From Bimastos eiseni (lineage: Eukaryota; Annelida; Clitellata; Crassiclitellata; Lumbricidae), in NCBI GenBank assembly GCA_959347315.1, contig OY365815.1, positions 13,636,736 through 13,700,735 of the forward strand: a stretch of DNA of 64,000 nt, in the 5' to 3' direction. Shown piece after piece: positions 22,601-34,199 of this stretch. Both the position numbers and the translations under genes were made by a program. Below the pieces are notes generated by a model. The model saw only the letters and a list, made by a program, of their open reading frames with translations. It had not been told where the DNA came from and did no database searches. Numbering within the stretch: position 1 is the stretch's first letter; the number at the start of each line of letters is the position of its first letter.

Positions 22601-24647
22601 TTTGGAAAATGAAAATCGGATTTTTTAATTTACAAAGCGACTGTCGACCTAATTGAAGACACATACTTTTATTTTTATTTACAATTGACCTAACTAAACG
22701 CAAATACTGCTACTATTAACACTCACTAGTTACTATAGTAACTACTTAGTGTAAACTATGGCAAACTATAAAATCATAAAAGTTGTACAAACTACAAACT
22801 AAGTATCAAAAGAGAATGAGACTTTTTCATAAATATTCTAGACTCAGCTCCGACGCGGCAAGATTCAACTCACAGCACTCAGACTCACTAGAAATTCAAA
22901 CTCGGTTCATCCCTAATTAGAAAGATGTGCCCTGTAATTTCTTCATTAAAATATTTTAAAATAAATTTATTAGATAGGCTGTTTTGGTAGCATGTAAGAA
23001 ACTTATTGCTCCTACTGAAGCTGCTTAACTTGATAAAATTAATTGAGCATAATATATTGCATGATGCTTGAATATAATTATGTGTATGCTCTGTAATCAC
23101 TCCTTGACATTTTTGGCTGTCTGAAGTTACCAGACAAATTGTTTTTTTTTCTACAGAGAATTTGCTTTTACCCAGACAACTTATGTCTAAGTGTTTCTAC
23201 CATGCTAGTTTAAGCTACATGTCATAATTATTGTTTTTGTTATTAGCATTGATCAGTATTCATAATTTGTAGTTTGTTGAAAGTTTCTTAAATTTGAAAT
23301 TTTAGGAATTCCAATGGTATTCGTGCAGCCAAACTAACGTTCCTGTCAGTGGGCGAAGCGATAGAAGCCATTATGGTAACCAAACCTTATTTTAACATCT
23401 AAACTTGTATTTATGCTCTGACTCATGAAGTTTATTTGCCGAGTGAGCGCTAGGTTGTGTTTGCACTCTGGATGTTACCCCGACTAGATTGATTATTATG
23501 TGTCTCAAGTTGATGTTATTTTTAGTCAATTACATCATATGAGGGAGATTGGATAGTCATCATTTCAAGTTACTGAACATACCTGATTTATAAAAAAATT
23601 CACTTTATCCGACTCTTTCATATCAGCAAAACCATTTTGCTACAATGGAGTAGTGGCCTCTAGTCCTCTGCCATTGAATGTAACCATGATGTTCATGTTC
23701 TGTAACCTCATTCTTCAGAAGGCAAAACAATTTTGAAACTACTCTCTTTCCTGTAAAAGAAGTTAAGTTTTGAATTACAATCTGTTCTGATTCATAAGGA
23801 ATTCATAAGGAATTTAAAAATAAACTTGCATTTTCAGTCTACTGCAATGACCACTTGACTAATAAGCTACCCTCTGAGCCACTTATATCTACAGTTGGCA
23901 CAGTAGTCTATGTTTATGCAGCGCTCATGAATACGCTGGTGCCCTGCGCTTAGCTTTCAAGTACACTTTCGAAGTTTGGAGATTACGATACGATTACAAG
24001 TTGGATTAAAGTCAATGGAAACTGGCACCCTGCAAGTGAACGTATTCATTCAGAACAGAAGAAGATCAGTTACTTAAGTAAGCCCTGTCTTATTTAAGGA
24101 AGCCATGGATGTGAAGTATAAACAACCTCATTTCTTAGCCTAAGCATACAAAGGTGGGTGGCCAATCCTCCACCTCACCCTCTCAATTTTCTATGGACAG
24201 TATGCAGTCAGTGTACTCATTATAGCTGAGTTGGACAAAGGGTGCAGGTGGAGCAGAATTCTCAAACCAAGTTTATGCCCTGGCATCATGTTGGTATGTT
24301 TACCATCCAGCTTCATCCATTTCCACTTCCAGAGGTCTTTCTGCTGATATCCGAGCCGGCATGTCTTCCAATATGTCGTCTTTGCATTACGTTTCTGTTG
24401 TCTATCTTTTCACATCTGCACCACATCACTAACCCTTCTCCTTCATACAGGCTTGGACCAGCACAGGTTCCATTGCAGTTCTTGAGGTCTAGTTAGTTGT
24501 ATATTATTATACAGGATGCTAATTCATTTTTTAAATTTGATGATTAATTAAATCTGATTATAAATGATTCCATTTATTTCTTAACAGGTTTTTGATGGAA
24601 AGGGATTCAACAACAGTGACAGAAGCCTTGAGATAGAATTTCGGTAG
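13645..24647 (+). CDS. Three-RRM RNA-binding protein, unassigned family (14-exon reconstruction)
   Basis: Exons joined by frame and splice sites: 13645-13791 (or -13811), 14138-14180, 14296-14453, 15842-15889, 16069-16116, 16573-16701, 17177-17287, 18743-18811, 19066-19099, 20133-20222, 20826-20911, 22007-22095, 22359-22433, 23306-23375 and 24588-24647, where 15842/16069 are a duplicated pair. The product is ~418 residues. The start is the first ATG after an in-frame TAA that touches it. Residues 1-~115 are an unrecognised, probably helical region (FEDILKWCKEVGVLETHLCF). RRM1: WICVKDLPYD (RNP2) with TKYGEIVYASKD. RRM2: LTLHVSNY, LYGHITKIFSQKG and SVCWIEF. RRM3: VIVRNIPDDITEEYMIMLF and RAAKLTF. 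RNP1 aromatic positions are partly lost in RRM1 and RRM3, so RNA contacts may be atypical. Every junction after exon 1 keeps frame. The third acceptor (AATAAAAG) is weak. A role in RNA binding is inferred from fold only. Confidence 0.75.
15764..16217 (+). repeat. 227-bp tandem duplication containing a coding exon
   Basis: Units at about 15764-15990 and 15991-16217 align along their whole length: the upstream block TTCAAATGTTATRAAGTAA, the 48-nt exon, and the downstream block GTAAGTCAGTGTTGCTTTTA through GTGGCCGATCGTTCTTG. The exon copies encode ETEVLDLGTEYRPGKR and ETEVSDLGTEYHPGKR. Both keep acceptor, donor and phase 0, so inclusion of either or both preserves the frame. Confidence 0.9.
18195..18470 (+). 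mobile_element. Dispersed repeat (TTTATATAGCACC family)
   Basis: The head TTTATATAGCACCCCTTCAA...CTCAGGAGTGCTC and the core GCAAGGGGCCAACCATTGAGAAGGC match copies at 19610-19930 and 28855-29090. Shorter heads occur at 32185 and 34205. It lies in an intron of the RRM gene. Confidence 0.6.
19605..19931 (+). mobile_element. Dispersed repeat (TTTATATAGCACC family), second copy
   Basis: It starts with a TAATG microrepeat and CTTATATAGCACCACT, and has an internal GGAGAGGCTGTTCCAGCTGGTGGAACCC core. Intronic in the RRM gene. The hairpin at 19932-19991 abuts its 3' end. Confidence 0.55.
19932..19991. repeat. 27-bp inverted repeat hairpin
   Basis: Arms 19932-19958 and 19965-19991 are reverse complements with one mismatch (TGCGTAAC against GTTATGCA) and a 6-base loop. 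It lies in the intron before the exon at 20133. Confidence 0.85.
20335..20560 (+). mobile_element. tRNA-derived SINE
   Basis: The head resembles a tRNA: GCCGATTGGTTAGAGG is an A-box region and ACGGGTTCAATTG a B-box region. The tail continues GGAACTTTGAGCATGTCC TTCGTATACAATTG. The same family is at 32245-32440 and 33722-33920. Intronic in the RRM gene. It is not a functional tRNA: no cloverleaf closes and a long unique tail follows. Confidence 0.7.
21015..21287. mobile_element. 273-bp MITE with internal direct repeat
   Basis: The ends GATAAGGCTGTCA and TGACAGCCTTATC are exact inverted repeats. Inside, a ~53-bp block (TTTTACGGAATGT...GATTTC(G/A)TTGCCCAGGCAGTCA) occurs twice, at 21099-21151 and 21203-21254. 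No coding frame. Intronic in the RRM gene. Confidence 0.75.
22485..22915. mobile_element. 431-bp hAT-like MITE
   Basis: Terminal inverted repeats TAGGGCTGAACCGA and TCGGTTCATCCCTA (one mismatch) are flanked by an 8-bp duplication: ATTAGATA at 22477-22484 and ATTAGAAA at 22916-22923, with one difference. It contains repeated 'ACTCGG/AGACTCA' blocks near both ends. It lies in the intron between RRM3 exons 22359-22433 and 23306-23375. Confidence 0.75.
23915..24060 (+). mobile_element. LINE 3' tail fragment
   Basis: The block GGTGCCCTGCGCTTAGCTTTC...CGAAGTTTGGAGATTACGAT recurs at 58340-58420 (+), where it follows a decayed LINE ORF end, and at 33440-33510 (-). Intronic in the RRM gene. Confidence 0.55.
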
Positions 24648-26338
24648 GCCCGTTGAAGACAATCGTAGATTCCTTTGCTCTACCATGCAATGCGATCCGA
24701 TTTCTTTATGGCTTCAACTTCTGCGGTGATCTGTAAAAGCTTTGCTGTGGTCGGTCCATCTTTCTAGGTTGACCAAATACAATGACCAGAACCACCTTAT
24801 AATAAGAATTGTTATAAGTACTCATGTTTAACTCTCAGAAGAACATGTGCACTCTCATAAGCAATAAGAATGTTAAGAAAAGAGGCATGTTCATTTAAAC
24901 TTTAAGCACAATTGAATTTTAAAGGCAGTCTTTAATGTTCTGAATGATTACATCCAACTACAGGTTACATTAACATTAACTTTAACTCCACTCCTGCATA
25001 AATCAGTACCTCTGACAGATATAAACTAATGTGCCAACAGTAGATTTAAGTGGTTTTGAGTGGCTCAATAGTCGAGTGTTCAATAGTAAACGATTAAAAG
25101 CTTTCTTTTGAACATCAGATGTCTGATTCAATATCTCATCCCGAGCACATACTTGATCCAGCCTCCAACACTCCTATTACTGAGAGGCTCTTGAAATGCA
25201 CTCCACAGATAAGGAGACTAACAGACATACAACCGATGAACATCATTTACAACATCAACCAAAGAACTGCTCGCATAACTGCGCTTTAGTCCTCTGGATT
25301 TTCCATTTGCACAATACAAAGCCAGTGACACTTTAACGACAGGCTGCACTAGTTCCCATTCACTTTGCACACTCTTAATTGTCGTTGAAGTGTTAAGCAA
25401 GGAGGCGGGATCACATTAGTCCCAGTTGGTGCTCGTATTCTTGGGACTTGGGGACAAGTTGCAAAAACTAAATTATCAGACATGGATGCACCAAAACAGA
25501 GAAAGACACTAGAAATTTATAATATTTCTGTAATATTGGGAGGGTATAAGGAGGTGCATCCCTTCCAACCTGAAATTTCAGAATGGTGACTGTCCACCTC
25601 TAAGTCTCCCCTCTGGTAAGATTCGTGTTTGACTTTTCATCAACAGCAGTGTTCAGGAACAGCATTCAGAACACAACAAAGGTCCAATTCCTCATAGGGA
25701 AACTTAGGGGATCACTCATTTCCTATTCTTAGGTACTTTACCCCACATCGGAAAAATCTCGAGTCCTGGAAACAATATCTGTATATTGGAAGGACTTGCC
25801 TTTTTCTGTTAGTATGTGCCAATCAAAACGCAATAACTCAATTCGTTGATAATGAGAAACAACTCACAAGGCAGTTAATGGGTCATCCATAAATGACGTC
25901 ACGCAAATTTGAACCCATACCGTCGTCATTAAAGTCGTGACCCCTCAAATATGAGGTCTGAGAGTCGGTGCATGTATAAGCTGGTCTCTCTGTTGCTTTT
26001 TCGGGCATTGAGAAATTGTCTAAACTTTACATTACATTACAATCATGTATCTTCTTATTCCTTATTATGATTGCGACTCATTAGCTTAAGAAACATTTAA
26101 GTTAGTGCTCCTAGAAGGCTAGGACGAAACTAGGATAAATACCGTAATTTGACAACGAGCGTCCAATGCGTGTTAAATATTAGTTTGCATATAAAAAGTA
26201 TCTATCAGCTACAGATTTTTAGAATGAGTTTATTATATTCTTTGCTATTTTCTTCGAGACGACCGGAAGTATCAATTTACTGCGGCGCTGAAAGACGTTT
26301 TGGGCACAAGTCAATTAGTAAAAGACTAAGAGATAAAC
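24648..26338. other. Intergenic: 3' region of RRM gene and LSM12 promoter
   Basis: There is no ORF of interest. At 25880-25960 a block GGTCATCCATAAATGACGTC...GTCGTGACCCCTCAAAT resembles a dispersed MITE end. At 25970-26030 is a copy of the 'AAGCTGGTCTC' repeat. The ~150 bases before the LSM12 start contain CATATAAAAAG near 26188, a possible but unproven TATA-like site. Confidence 0.35.
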
Positions 26339-29300
26339 ATGGCTGAGAAGAACAGATATTTTGAAGCAGGCATGATTGTCAAATGCACGACCTGCCACGG
26401 CGAAACGATCCAAGGAGAGGTCTCGGGATTCGACTATACGTTGAAGATGCTGATGTTAAGTAAGAATTTAATCAATTATCATATCCTGTCATTTTTAGCT
26501 ACTGGTAGAGCGGACATGAAACCGTCTGGAAATAAAAACCGAATGTCGGAGCTAGATAAATGCTTCGGATATTGGCGATTGATTAGCCAACAGATGTGTT
26601 TTGATGGGATGGCACTGCACTGCACGCTAATTCACCAATCGACACAGCGTGATGAAAGGAATTTAAAGTAGATACCTTTGTGCTACTCTCTGTGGCTATA
26701 GTGGGCATCGACTTGTTGAAAATAACATGCGCTACCCGCCTTGTCACCTTGTGCTGTCGGGTGTGGATAAAATGCGAAGCGGTAAAACGCGAACCAAAAT
26801 GCGAACCATGGGCGCGAATGGATCAGGTTAAGGCATCGTGAGCATGGGCGGATCCGGCAAATAGTGCATCCAAAGACTCGGATTCGGTGGAAATTGTGTA
26901 CTCGGTTATGCCCTATTTATTATGCATATATATTTATATATACTTGTGTAGGCCTATATAATATATATATATGTCCTGACTACGCGATTCACCTATTATC
27001 TCGTGGCAATCTGCTCAAATCAACAACAAGTTGTCAACAACGCAAGAGTCAATGGTAAAAGAAATACGATACCAATTATATCCGATATGGCTGAGAACAT
27101 CTCGCCATCTAGGTGTTGACAATATGAATTTCCAGATTACCAAGAGAGGACCCTAGGCCTATATGCTAAATTAGTAAAAATGCAAACACAAAGATATGCA
27201 TGTAGAATAATTGTTTATCCAACTTGTACAGCGTGCCGTAGGCCTATACTTTAATGGTCGGCACACCTTAGTGCCTACCAATTATTAATTTTACGCTTCT
27301 ATTGCTAATTTTAAATAATTGCCTAACAAAGTAAAAGTTTTCTGATCATTACGTTGAAAATTGTGTTGTAATAATCATAACAACCAAATTATAAAATTCT
27401 CTACAAATAGGCGCAAAATCCAGGGGGCGCACATGCCACGGAGGACAATGCAAAGCCTATAGTAATATCATTCATATAGTGTATCGTCGCACTCTAGGCT
27501 ATAGGAATATATTTATTATTTAATAGTTTTATTTGCGAAAAAAATGTAAAACCTTGGTATAAAATTTGAAATATGAAGTTATCAGTGACGTCTTTACTCT
27601 CTAAAGTTTACCTTAAAGTGGGTGAAACCAATTCAAGCTGGAAAATTACTGATTTGGTAGCCACATTGGGAATGCGACCAAAAGAAATTGAAATATATAA
27701 ATTAACATAATTATTTTAAAGAAAATTCAATGAGATGTCAAGTTCTTGTGTCATTAATCAATAGCTTATAAGTAAGTCCGTTTGTCATAAGTTTATTTGA
27801 TGAAAAAAAAACAATTTTACCCCAAAAAATAATTTTATTAAAAAAAGTTATTTTTAGCTATTTGCGGGTGTAATATTTGCAGAGGTGAATACTTCCAAAT
27901 AGTCTAATATTCGGCCGAGACGAATGTCCAAGGAGATTTCCGGTTATGCCCTAATAACATACACACATAATTGGCCCTGACTGGAGCGACAATCTCTGGC
28001 TTATTATCCATTTTTAGGAGTTGCTCATGTATTTTTTCTGCGCTGGAGGAGCGCTCCTGAGTAGGTTTCTAGAATGGGTGCTATATAAATTATATGAATG
28101 AACAAAAAATGAAAGGCTATGCATAATACTAATGAATGTTTCCAAGCACAGTAATTTGATGTGCTGCCTTTACTTTACTGTACTTTGTCTTCGTGGTGTT
28201 TCTATAGGTTGACATTTAATGAGTTACAAAGCACTTCATATATGCATAAAGTTACTTAAACACCAGTTGATGTTCTCTGTATGATTAAATCTGTTGTTGT
28301 GTGTAGAATGTCCATCCATGAACTGTCGGCCAGAGCTGATTGACACAAGGATAATCAACCTTAGCAACGTAAGCAACGTCGAAGTGCTTAAGGAGAGTCC
28401 ACTTCCTCCGAAGCCACCTACGCCTCTGCCTAGTCTCAACCACAGCAAGGTAACTGCAAAAATTTCTTCTCTGTGTTCATATGTTATTCTGCTGACTAAA
28501 AAAATCATCCTTCTCCTTTATCTGATTTACACAAGAAAGTAAACTGTCATTCAGCCTATTCTGAGCTCCTTGGCAAAGTGAGAATCATCCATTCACATCT
28601 GAGCTTTCTGCAAGGCAAGAAATCCTCCATGCTGGACCAATTCACTGTAGACGCATTCATTTCGGAATTTGGATAGCACCCATTCATGAAACCTTCTGCA
28701 TGGATTCTGTAAAGGTATTATCCACATGTGATGTTTTCAAAACATGACATACAGTAGATTCCTCTACCTCCTATTTTATATTTAGTGTTAGCCCTGCTTA
28801 CCTTTTTGTAAATCTGAATTTCAGGGTACTTTGATTCTGCTTGAATTTATGTTGTGTTTTATTCATTCATTCCAAAAATTTATATAGCACCTCTTCAACA
28901 AGCCTATTCAGAGGTGCTCTCAGCCTGGCTGCAGCCCAAAAAAATAAGGTAGAAGGCTGGCAGATTGTTCCTAGGGAGAATGCGCAGCGCCAGCTGGAGC
29001 CCGTTCCAAATGGAAGGGCCCACAACTGAGAAGGCTCGGTGCTGTTTGATCGAAGGTTGAGCTCGCGGGACCAATAGCTCCCTCTGTATATGTTTTAGTT
29101 TATGCTTCTGTACAGCTCATTTATAAAATTGGCTCTTGTTTTATATGTTATCTTGTGTTGTTACTGTTTTGTTTCATCATATTGTGGTTTGTATTTTTGA
29201 ATTAAGAATATTCTAATATATTTTTATTGTTGCCTAATTCCCATGTAATATCACTTAAGTATTTTTAATTTTGTAGCTGAACACAAGAAGGAAGACAAAC

Positions 29301-31455
29301 ATTGAGGAAAAAATGAGGAAACTCAATTACATTGGTACAGGAGTATCTCCAACAGCTCAGAAGTTAGTTGACACCATTGTGAAAACGTAAGTGAAACTGG
29401 TTTTGCTGTCATTCAGTCTTATTTTGGTTAATGGGTCAGGTCAATTAATAGGTCTGTGACCTCTAAATGAGTTTCAACACTGATACCTCGTGTTTCTTTC
29501 AACTGGGTTTCTGTCACCAGGTGAGTTCTAAGATTTTTTAAAGGTGAAATTAGAAATCTCATATGCGCTATTATTAATTAATAACTTCTATAGTGACAGT
29601 GTCTGATGCACAGGGCATCATCAACTGATGGAACATCAACACCAAGTCATAACATTAATTATCTTAACTCGTATTGCAGCCATTCATGGTGGTATATTGA
29701 TGTTGATGATTCAGCTGAACGTAACATATGTTCTGATCCAACACATTGACTTCTATATGAAGTGCAAGGCATCAATCAAGGGTTGCTCAGACAGACGACA
29801 TTAGAGAATAATTGTGAATCTTTGGAGAAGCATGGCTCATACACAATCCGATGGTTAAGAGATATCAAAGCCGACATGTATGGAAACGAGTTAGAACAGA
29901 TGAATTTTATGTTTGGACTTGATGGCTGAAGATTTGGCTCTAGGCAGCAAAACCCGAAGCTTTAAGCCAAGTATCATTCAAGCCCATGTATCGATGGTTA
30001 GCCTGGTGCAAGTGTTCCAATCATGCTTTTGTTCAATGTTGTTGAGCTATTTTAGCAACTAGTTTTGTAACTTGGTGACTCACTACTCACCTTACATTGT
30101 CAAGTGGCTATCTCTGACTTATTAATTTAGGTATACTCTTTTAGAGATGATTTCTTATATTTTTGGAGTTTTGCAGCTTGTTTCTTTGTTTCCACTTGTG
30201 CTTTTCCAGCATTCCCGAAGTGGAGTGGAGTGGTGAGAAGATATTAGTGATGAAAAACGTGATGATTAATCCGCCGTACAGTGTCGACGACTGTCAAGTC
30301 ACTGACAGTCAAGTCTACCAGAATGGTCAAACCCTGAATCACGTTAGGAAGATTGTAAGTCCAGCTGGGCTATAGTCTCCATAAATTGCTTACTTATTCA
30401 CCAATTTGTGGTCCTGTATATGTTACAGGCAATGTGTGAAACAGGCATTTTGTAAAATGTATGATTTTTTAGATTTAGGGTTAGTGTAAAGTTAGGGTTT
30501 TACAAATTGCCTAGGCATTTTACAAAATCCCTAGTTTCACACATTACCTGTAACATATATATATATACACGTAGTATATGTTAATAAAAGAAGTTCTAAA
30601 TGTTCACCTCATTGCAGACTGAAATAAGTGCTTTCTAATCTGCATGCAAGATTTTAGAGGCAATTGGTACTAACATATTGGACAGATGTTGCTAGACAAA
30701 GCCATACTGGTATGCACTGTTTGTGAGGTGATTTCATGTGTTATACTGGAATATAATGAGCGCTAGTCATCAGGTAAACGAACCAATCCTTTGTGCAGAT
30801 GTGATGCAGCGTTGACTATGACACTGTTGTTTCCTCTTACGTGTTATTCATGTTCCTCCTATGTGGATCTGCTTGTGACGTTTGTAGTGTATCACCCTGC
30901 TCTTTTACCCTGGGCTGAACTTTGAAACTGCGGTCAATTAGAGTAAGGAAGGGATTGTATGCCGCCATTGTGTGGAGTAAAGTTATGACAAAGTAGTCGA
31001 TGGCACCACTGGAAAACTGGTGGCACCCATGTGTGAAAAATAATAAATAATAATTTTCATTTGATTTCAAACTGGCATGCCATAGTATTGTTTAGAAGCC
31101 ATGGTGTGAACAAATGATGAGAGGTTATTAAGGCATAGAATTTAACTGTCAGCGGCCATACAGGGCGCCCATTACGTCATGCAGGGCGCCCATGACGTCA
31201 TGCATCCATTTTGTAACCAATGTGGCTGACTAGTGAATGAGGACATAGTACCTTTCGGGGAACATAGGAATCGAACTCTGCTCCTCAACCTTATATGCCA
31301 GTGTGTTATCCGTTACTCGATCCCCGCCTTTCAAATCTAACAAGACTTGTTTTCTTTTTCTGATGCAGGTTAAAAAATTCCATGACGACAACAAGGAGAG
31401 AGTGTCATCGCCGTCATCTTCATCATCGTCCTCCACGCCTCCAACCATGGCTTAG
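26339..31455 (+). CDS. LSM12: LSM12 homologue (five exons, complete)
   Basis: Exons 26339-26459, 28307-28449, 29277-29386, 30210-30354 and 31369-31455 join in frame to 201 residues, close to the ~195 of vertebrate LSM12. Residues ~10-75 form the LSm domain: CTTCHGETIQGEVSGFDYTL, then RIINLSNVSNVEVL. Residues ~95-175 form the anticodon-binding-like AD domain: GVSPTAQKLVDTIVKT, then GEKILVMKNVMINPPYSVDD and TLNHVRKI. The tail ends in a Ser/Thr/Pro run (SSSSSSSTPPTMA). All introns are GT-AG. In vertebrates LSM12 binds ataxin-2 and takes part in translation control and in NAADP-evoked calcium release; conservation of both domains supports a similar RNA-related role here. A read-through of intron 1 would add a spurious tail and a stop. 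Confidence 0.93.
28855..29090 (+). mobile_element. Dispersed repeat (TTTATATAGCACC family) in LSM12 intron 2
   Basis: Head TTTATATAGCACCTCTTCAA...CAGAGGTGCTCTCAG and core GCCCACAACTGAGAAGGCTC, as at 18195 and 19605. Confidence 0.6.
30417..30560. mobile_element. Inverted-repeat MITE in LSM12 intron 4
   Basis: Arms 30417-30459 and 30516-30560 are near-perfect reverse complements: TATATGTTACAGGCAATGTG against CACATTACCTGTAACATATA. The ~55-base centre contains TAGGGTTAG. Confidence 0.75.
31100..31330 (-). mobile_element. tRNA-derived SINE, antisense, in LSM12 intron 4
   Basis: Read on the minus strand it has GAGTAACGGATAACACACTGG and GAGTTCGATTCC (B-box-like) at 31250-31320, then GGCGCCCTGCATGACG repeated twice and the tail GACAGTTAAATTCTA...CATCATTTGTTCA. 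The tail matches 3200-3290 and 43150-43190. It ends ~40 bp before the last LSM12 exon. Confidence 0.65.
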
Positions 31456-32244
31456 TCGTCGTACATGTATTATAATACTCTTACGCCTCTAAACTGGACC
31501 AAAGGAATGTGTTCTTTTTTATGTAGGTGGCGCTGCGAGCGAGCGCTCGTGTGTTTAAGGAGCTCAACAGTTGCCGGATCTGTGCCTTTTGTAGTTGGAG
31601 GTCACCTGTGCAAATGTCTTCGTGGGCAGAAAGAGGCAGCGGATGGGAAAAGTGCACATTCGTTTGGGGATTGTTTTACGTGGAAGGAGTGTAAGTGCGT
31701 AGTTTTAAATGTTATTGAAAGGAGTCTAAGAAGCATGCAATTGTTGGAGGTGAACGTTGAAATTTTGAGATTTTTCACGATACATCGTCAGGTGTAATTT
31801 TAGGGAAAAGCTGAGGTTGCATGGTTTTTAATGGGAAGTTAAAGAGCCTGTGCTTCTTGCTGTGCTTTTATAGGGGAAGGTATTGAAAAATTGTGCATTT
31901 TAACATTCCTTAATGTAAAACCATTAAAACTGTGCAGTCTTCAAGTTTCTTTTCTGATAAACATGCAACATGTCTTATATGCACGAGTGCAGAATTGCAC
32001 CCATTGTGACTGTTCAAGTTTGACAGTCCCGCTATGGCTGATCTCTGAAGGAACATAAATAGCACTTCAAGTAACATAAATTATTATTTTTATCATCTAT
32101 TAATGTGGCCTACTATGATACGTAATTCAATGTTTGTTTCACATGCTTTGAATTTCTGCAGAAGACAGGGAACACATTTGGTCTATTCTAGTATTTATAT
32201 AGCTCCCCTTCAAGGTTTTCCGCTCCGCGTATGTGAAACTATAT

Positions 32245-32440
32245 GTACGTGGCACAGTGGCTGATTTGTTAGAGAGGCCAGTCCGTAACGCTCGGTGTGC
32301 GCTGAGTGATCGGGTTCGACCCTCGTCCGAGGCGTCACTGTGTAGGGACCTAGAGCAAGTCCTTCGTGCACAATTGTGCAATCAAGGTGTGTGGAGTTTT
32401 GAGCAAAAAATGTTGGAAGAAGGGCGATAACAAATTTCAG
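32245..32440 (+). mobile_element. tRNA-derived SINE
   Basis: Same family as 20335-20560: GTGGCTGATTTGTTAGAG (A-box-like), GATCGGGTTCGACCCT (B-box), tail GTAGGGACCTAGAGCAAGTC. A-rich end with AATAAAAACAAATAAAA. Confidence 0.7.
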
Positions 32441-33439
32441 AATAAAAACAAATAAAATTTTATAATGTATGTTATTGCGAATGAAAATATGACATTACTT
32501 AGCCAAACAATGCACAGAAAATAAGCTGGAAGAGTCCAGAGTGGCAGGCTCATGGTAAGCACATGGAAGCATACATTCAACGAATTCCCAGTGACACCTC
32601 ACAGATGGCATAGGATGTTCTGAGACGTCTGCCTATTTGCAGAACCTTTTGTTGCCTAGCTTCAGGTTTTCCTGGCTGCAGAAATGTGTGCTGGCTAACA
32701 GGAGATGACCTGTTTCCTTTTTAAGGTCACAAATAAAGGATGTCCTCACATAATGATCTGCAGCATAATTGTCAAGCATTTTTGTTATTGCTGGCCAGTA
32801 GCAATATTTTCCAGCAAGTGGAGGGCAAGGGTGCCGAATACGCATGTGGAAAATGGGTTAGGGTTCTCAGAGGGGATACAAACAAACTTTGAAAACGTGA
32901 TTCTGATATGCATTATCAATTACAAACAATCATAGAAAGCTCACAAAAGCCTTAAAAATGACAAATTAGACCTTTTGTTATTAAATGTGTTGCTTTTTAG
33001 ACAAAGTGCTGGCCAGAAATGGCCTGCGGGCCGGCTCTTTGACGCCTCTGATCTACAAGGATATCACTGCACTACCCTCCCCAACCCCCTTTGTGGGTGA
33101 ATGTCTTAAAGGCCTAGATCAGTGTGACGTATTGATATTGCAAGCTAACTAGTTTGTGTATTTGACCAAGTATTGATTATGTGCTTTGTATGTTACCTCC
33201 CTCTATTTTGCTGCGTTCGTCCGAATATGTTCAGAACTTCTCGCCATCTGTGTGCAGATGGCTATCTTGCATGCATTTGGACAGTGTGACATCATGCCTT
33301 TTCAGTGGGTGGGCATTTTGCATTGAATTTAGGCTCAATTCAGATCTGCAAGTCTGGTTGAGGCAAAATACCTTTGATCTACTTTAGAGATATGTTTTTC
33401 ACTGGACTGGGACCATAAGGCAACACTTTAATTATTGAA

Positions 33440-33680
33440 TGACTGCAAGAATTGTAATCTCCAAATTTCTAAAGCGCCACTTGAAAGCCAAGCGCAGGGC
33501 ACCAGCTTATCCACGAGCACTGTATCAAATCAGAGGGGTTGTCCAAAGGATAGTCCGTGTTAGAGCATAGTCCGGTTTCCAGGAGGTCAGCGGAGGCAGA
33601 GTAGCTGTTAAGGAAGGTGTCGTTTTGGTCGAGGATTGAGAATGGGTGACATCGACGACTATCCAAGGAGATTATCAAGA
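33440..33680 (-). mobile_element. LINE 3' tail, antisense
   Basis: The reverse complement contains AAGCTGGTGCCCTGCGCTTG GCTTTC and AGAAATTTGGAGATTACAAT, as in the copies at 23915 and 58340. Confidence 0.55.
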
Positions 33681-33721
33681 ACTTTGAGGAATGAGGCCAA
33701 CAGTTTACAGATCATCAATGC

Positions 33722-33920
33722 ATGATGGTGGCCAATTAGTTTGAGCGCTTGGGTTTAATACAGAGATTGAGTTCAAGCCTCGTCCAAAACAGTTGCTGTT
33801 TAGGAACCTAGAGCACGTTCTTCATGTACAGTTGTAGTTGGTCTACACCCTCGATATTCTGTCATATGGTCGTGTGTACTTCTGGGTATGAGGTCAATAC
33901 CAAATACAGTCGTATTGTAT
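33722..33920 (+). mobile_element. tRNA-derived SINE, third copy
   Basis: GTGGCCAATTAGTTTGAG, GAGTTCAAGCCTCGTCC and TAGGAACCTAGAGCACGTTC correspond to the A-box, B-box and tail of the family at 20335 and 32245. It has CTGGGTATGAGGTCAATACC near its 3' end. Confidence 0.65.
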
Positions 33921-34199
33921 TGCATACTCACTCTTTAACTTGTCACATTGCAACATAATTTCTCTGCATCCCTAACATGAGGCTACTGATATTTAATAAA
34001 ATTACCTATGTCGCCCAAATCGAACTTGAGTGTCGGAGAGGTACACATCACCGACTTGAAACCCGCTTATGTATACAATCCGAACCTTAATTTTATCACA
34101 GTTGTTTGTTTTAAATGATTTTATTTTAACGATTCAAAGTTCAGCGCAAATGCATGTTTGTATATGCGTGCAAGTAGGTCCTACGCATTTATGTAAAAT

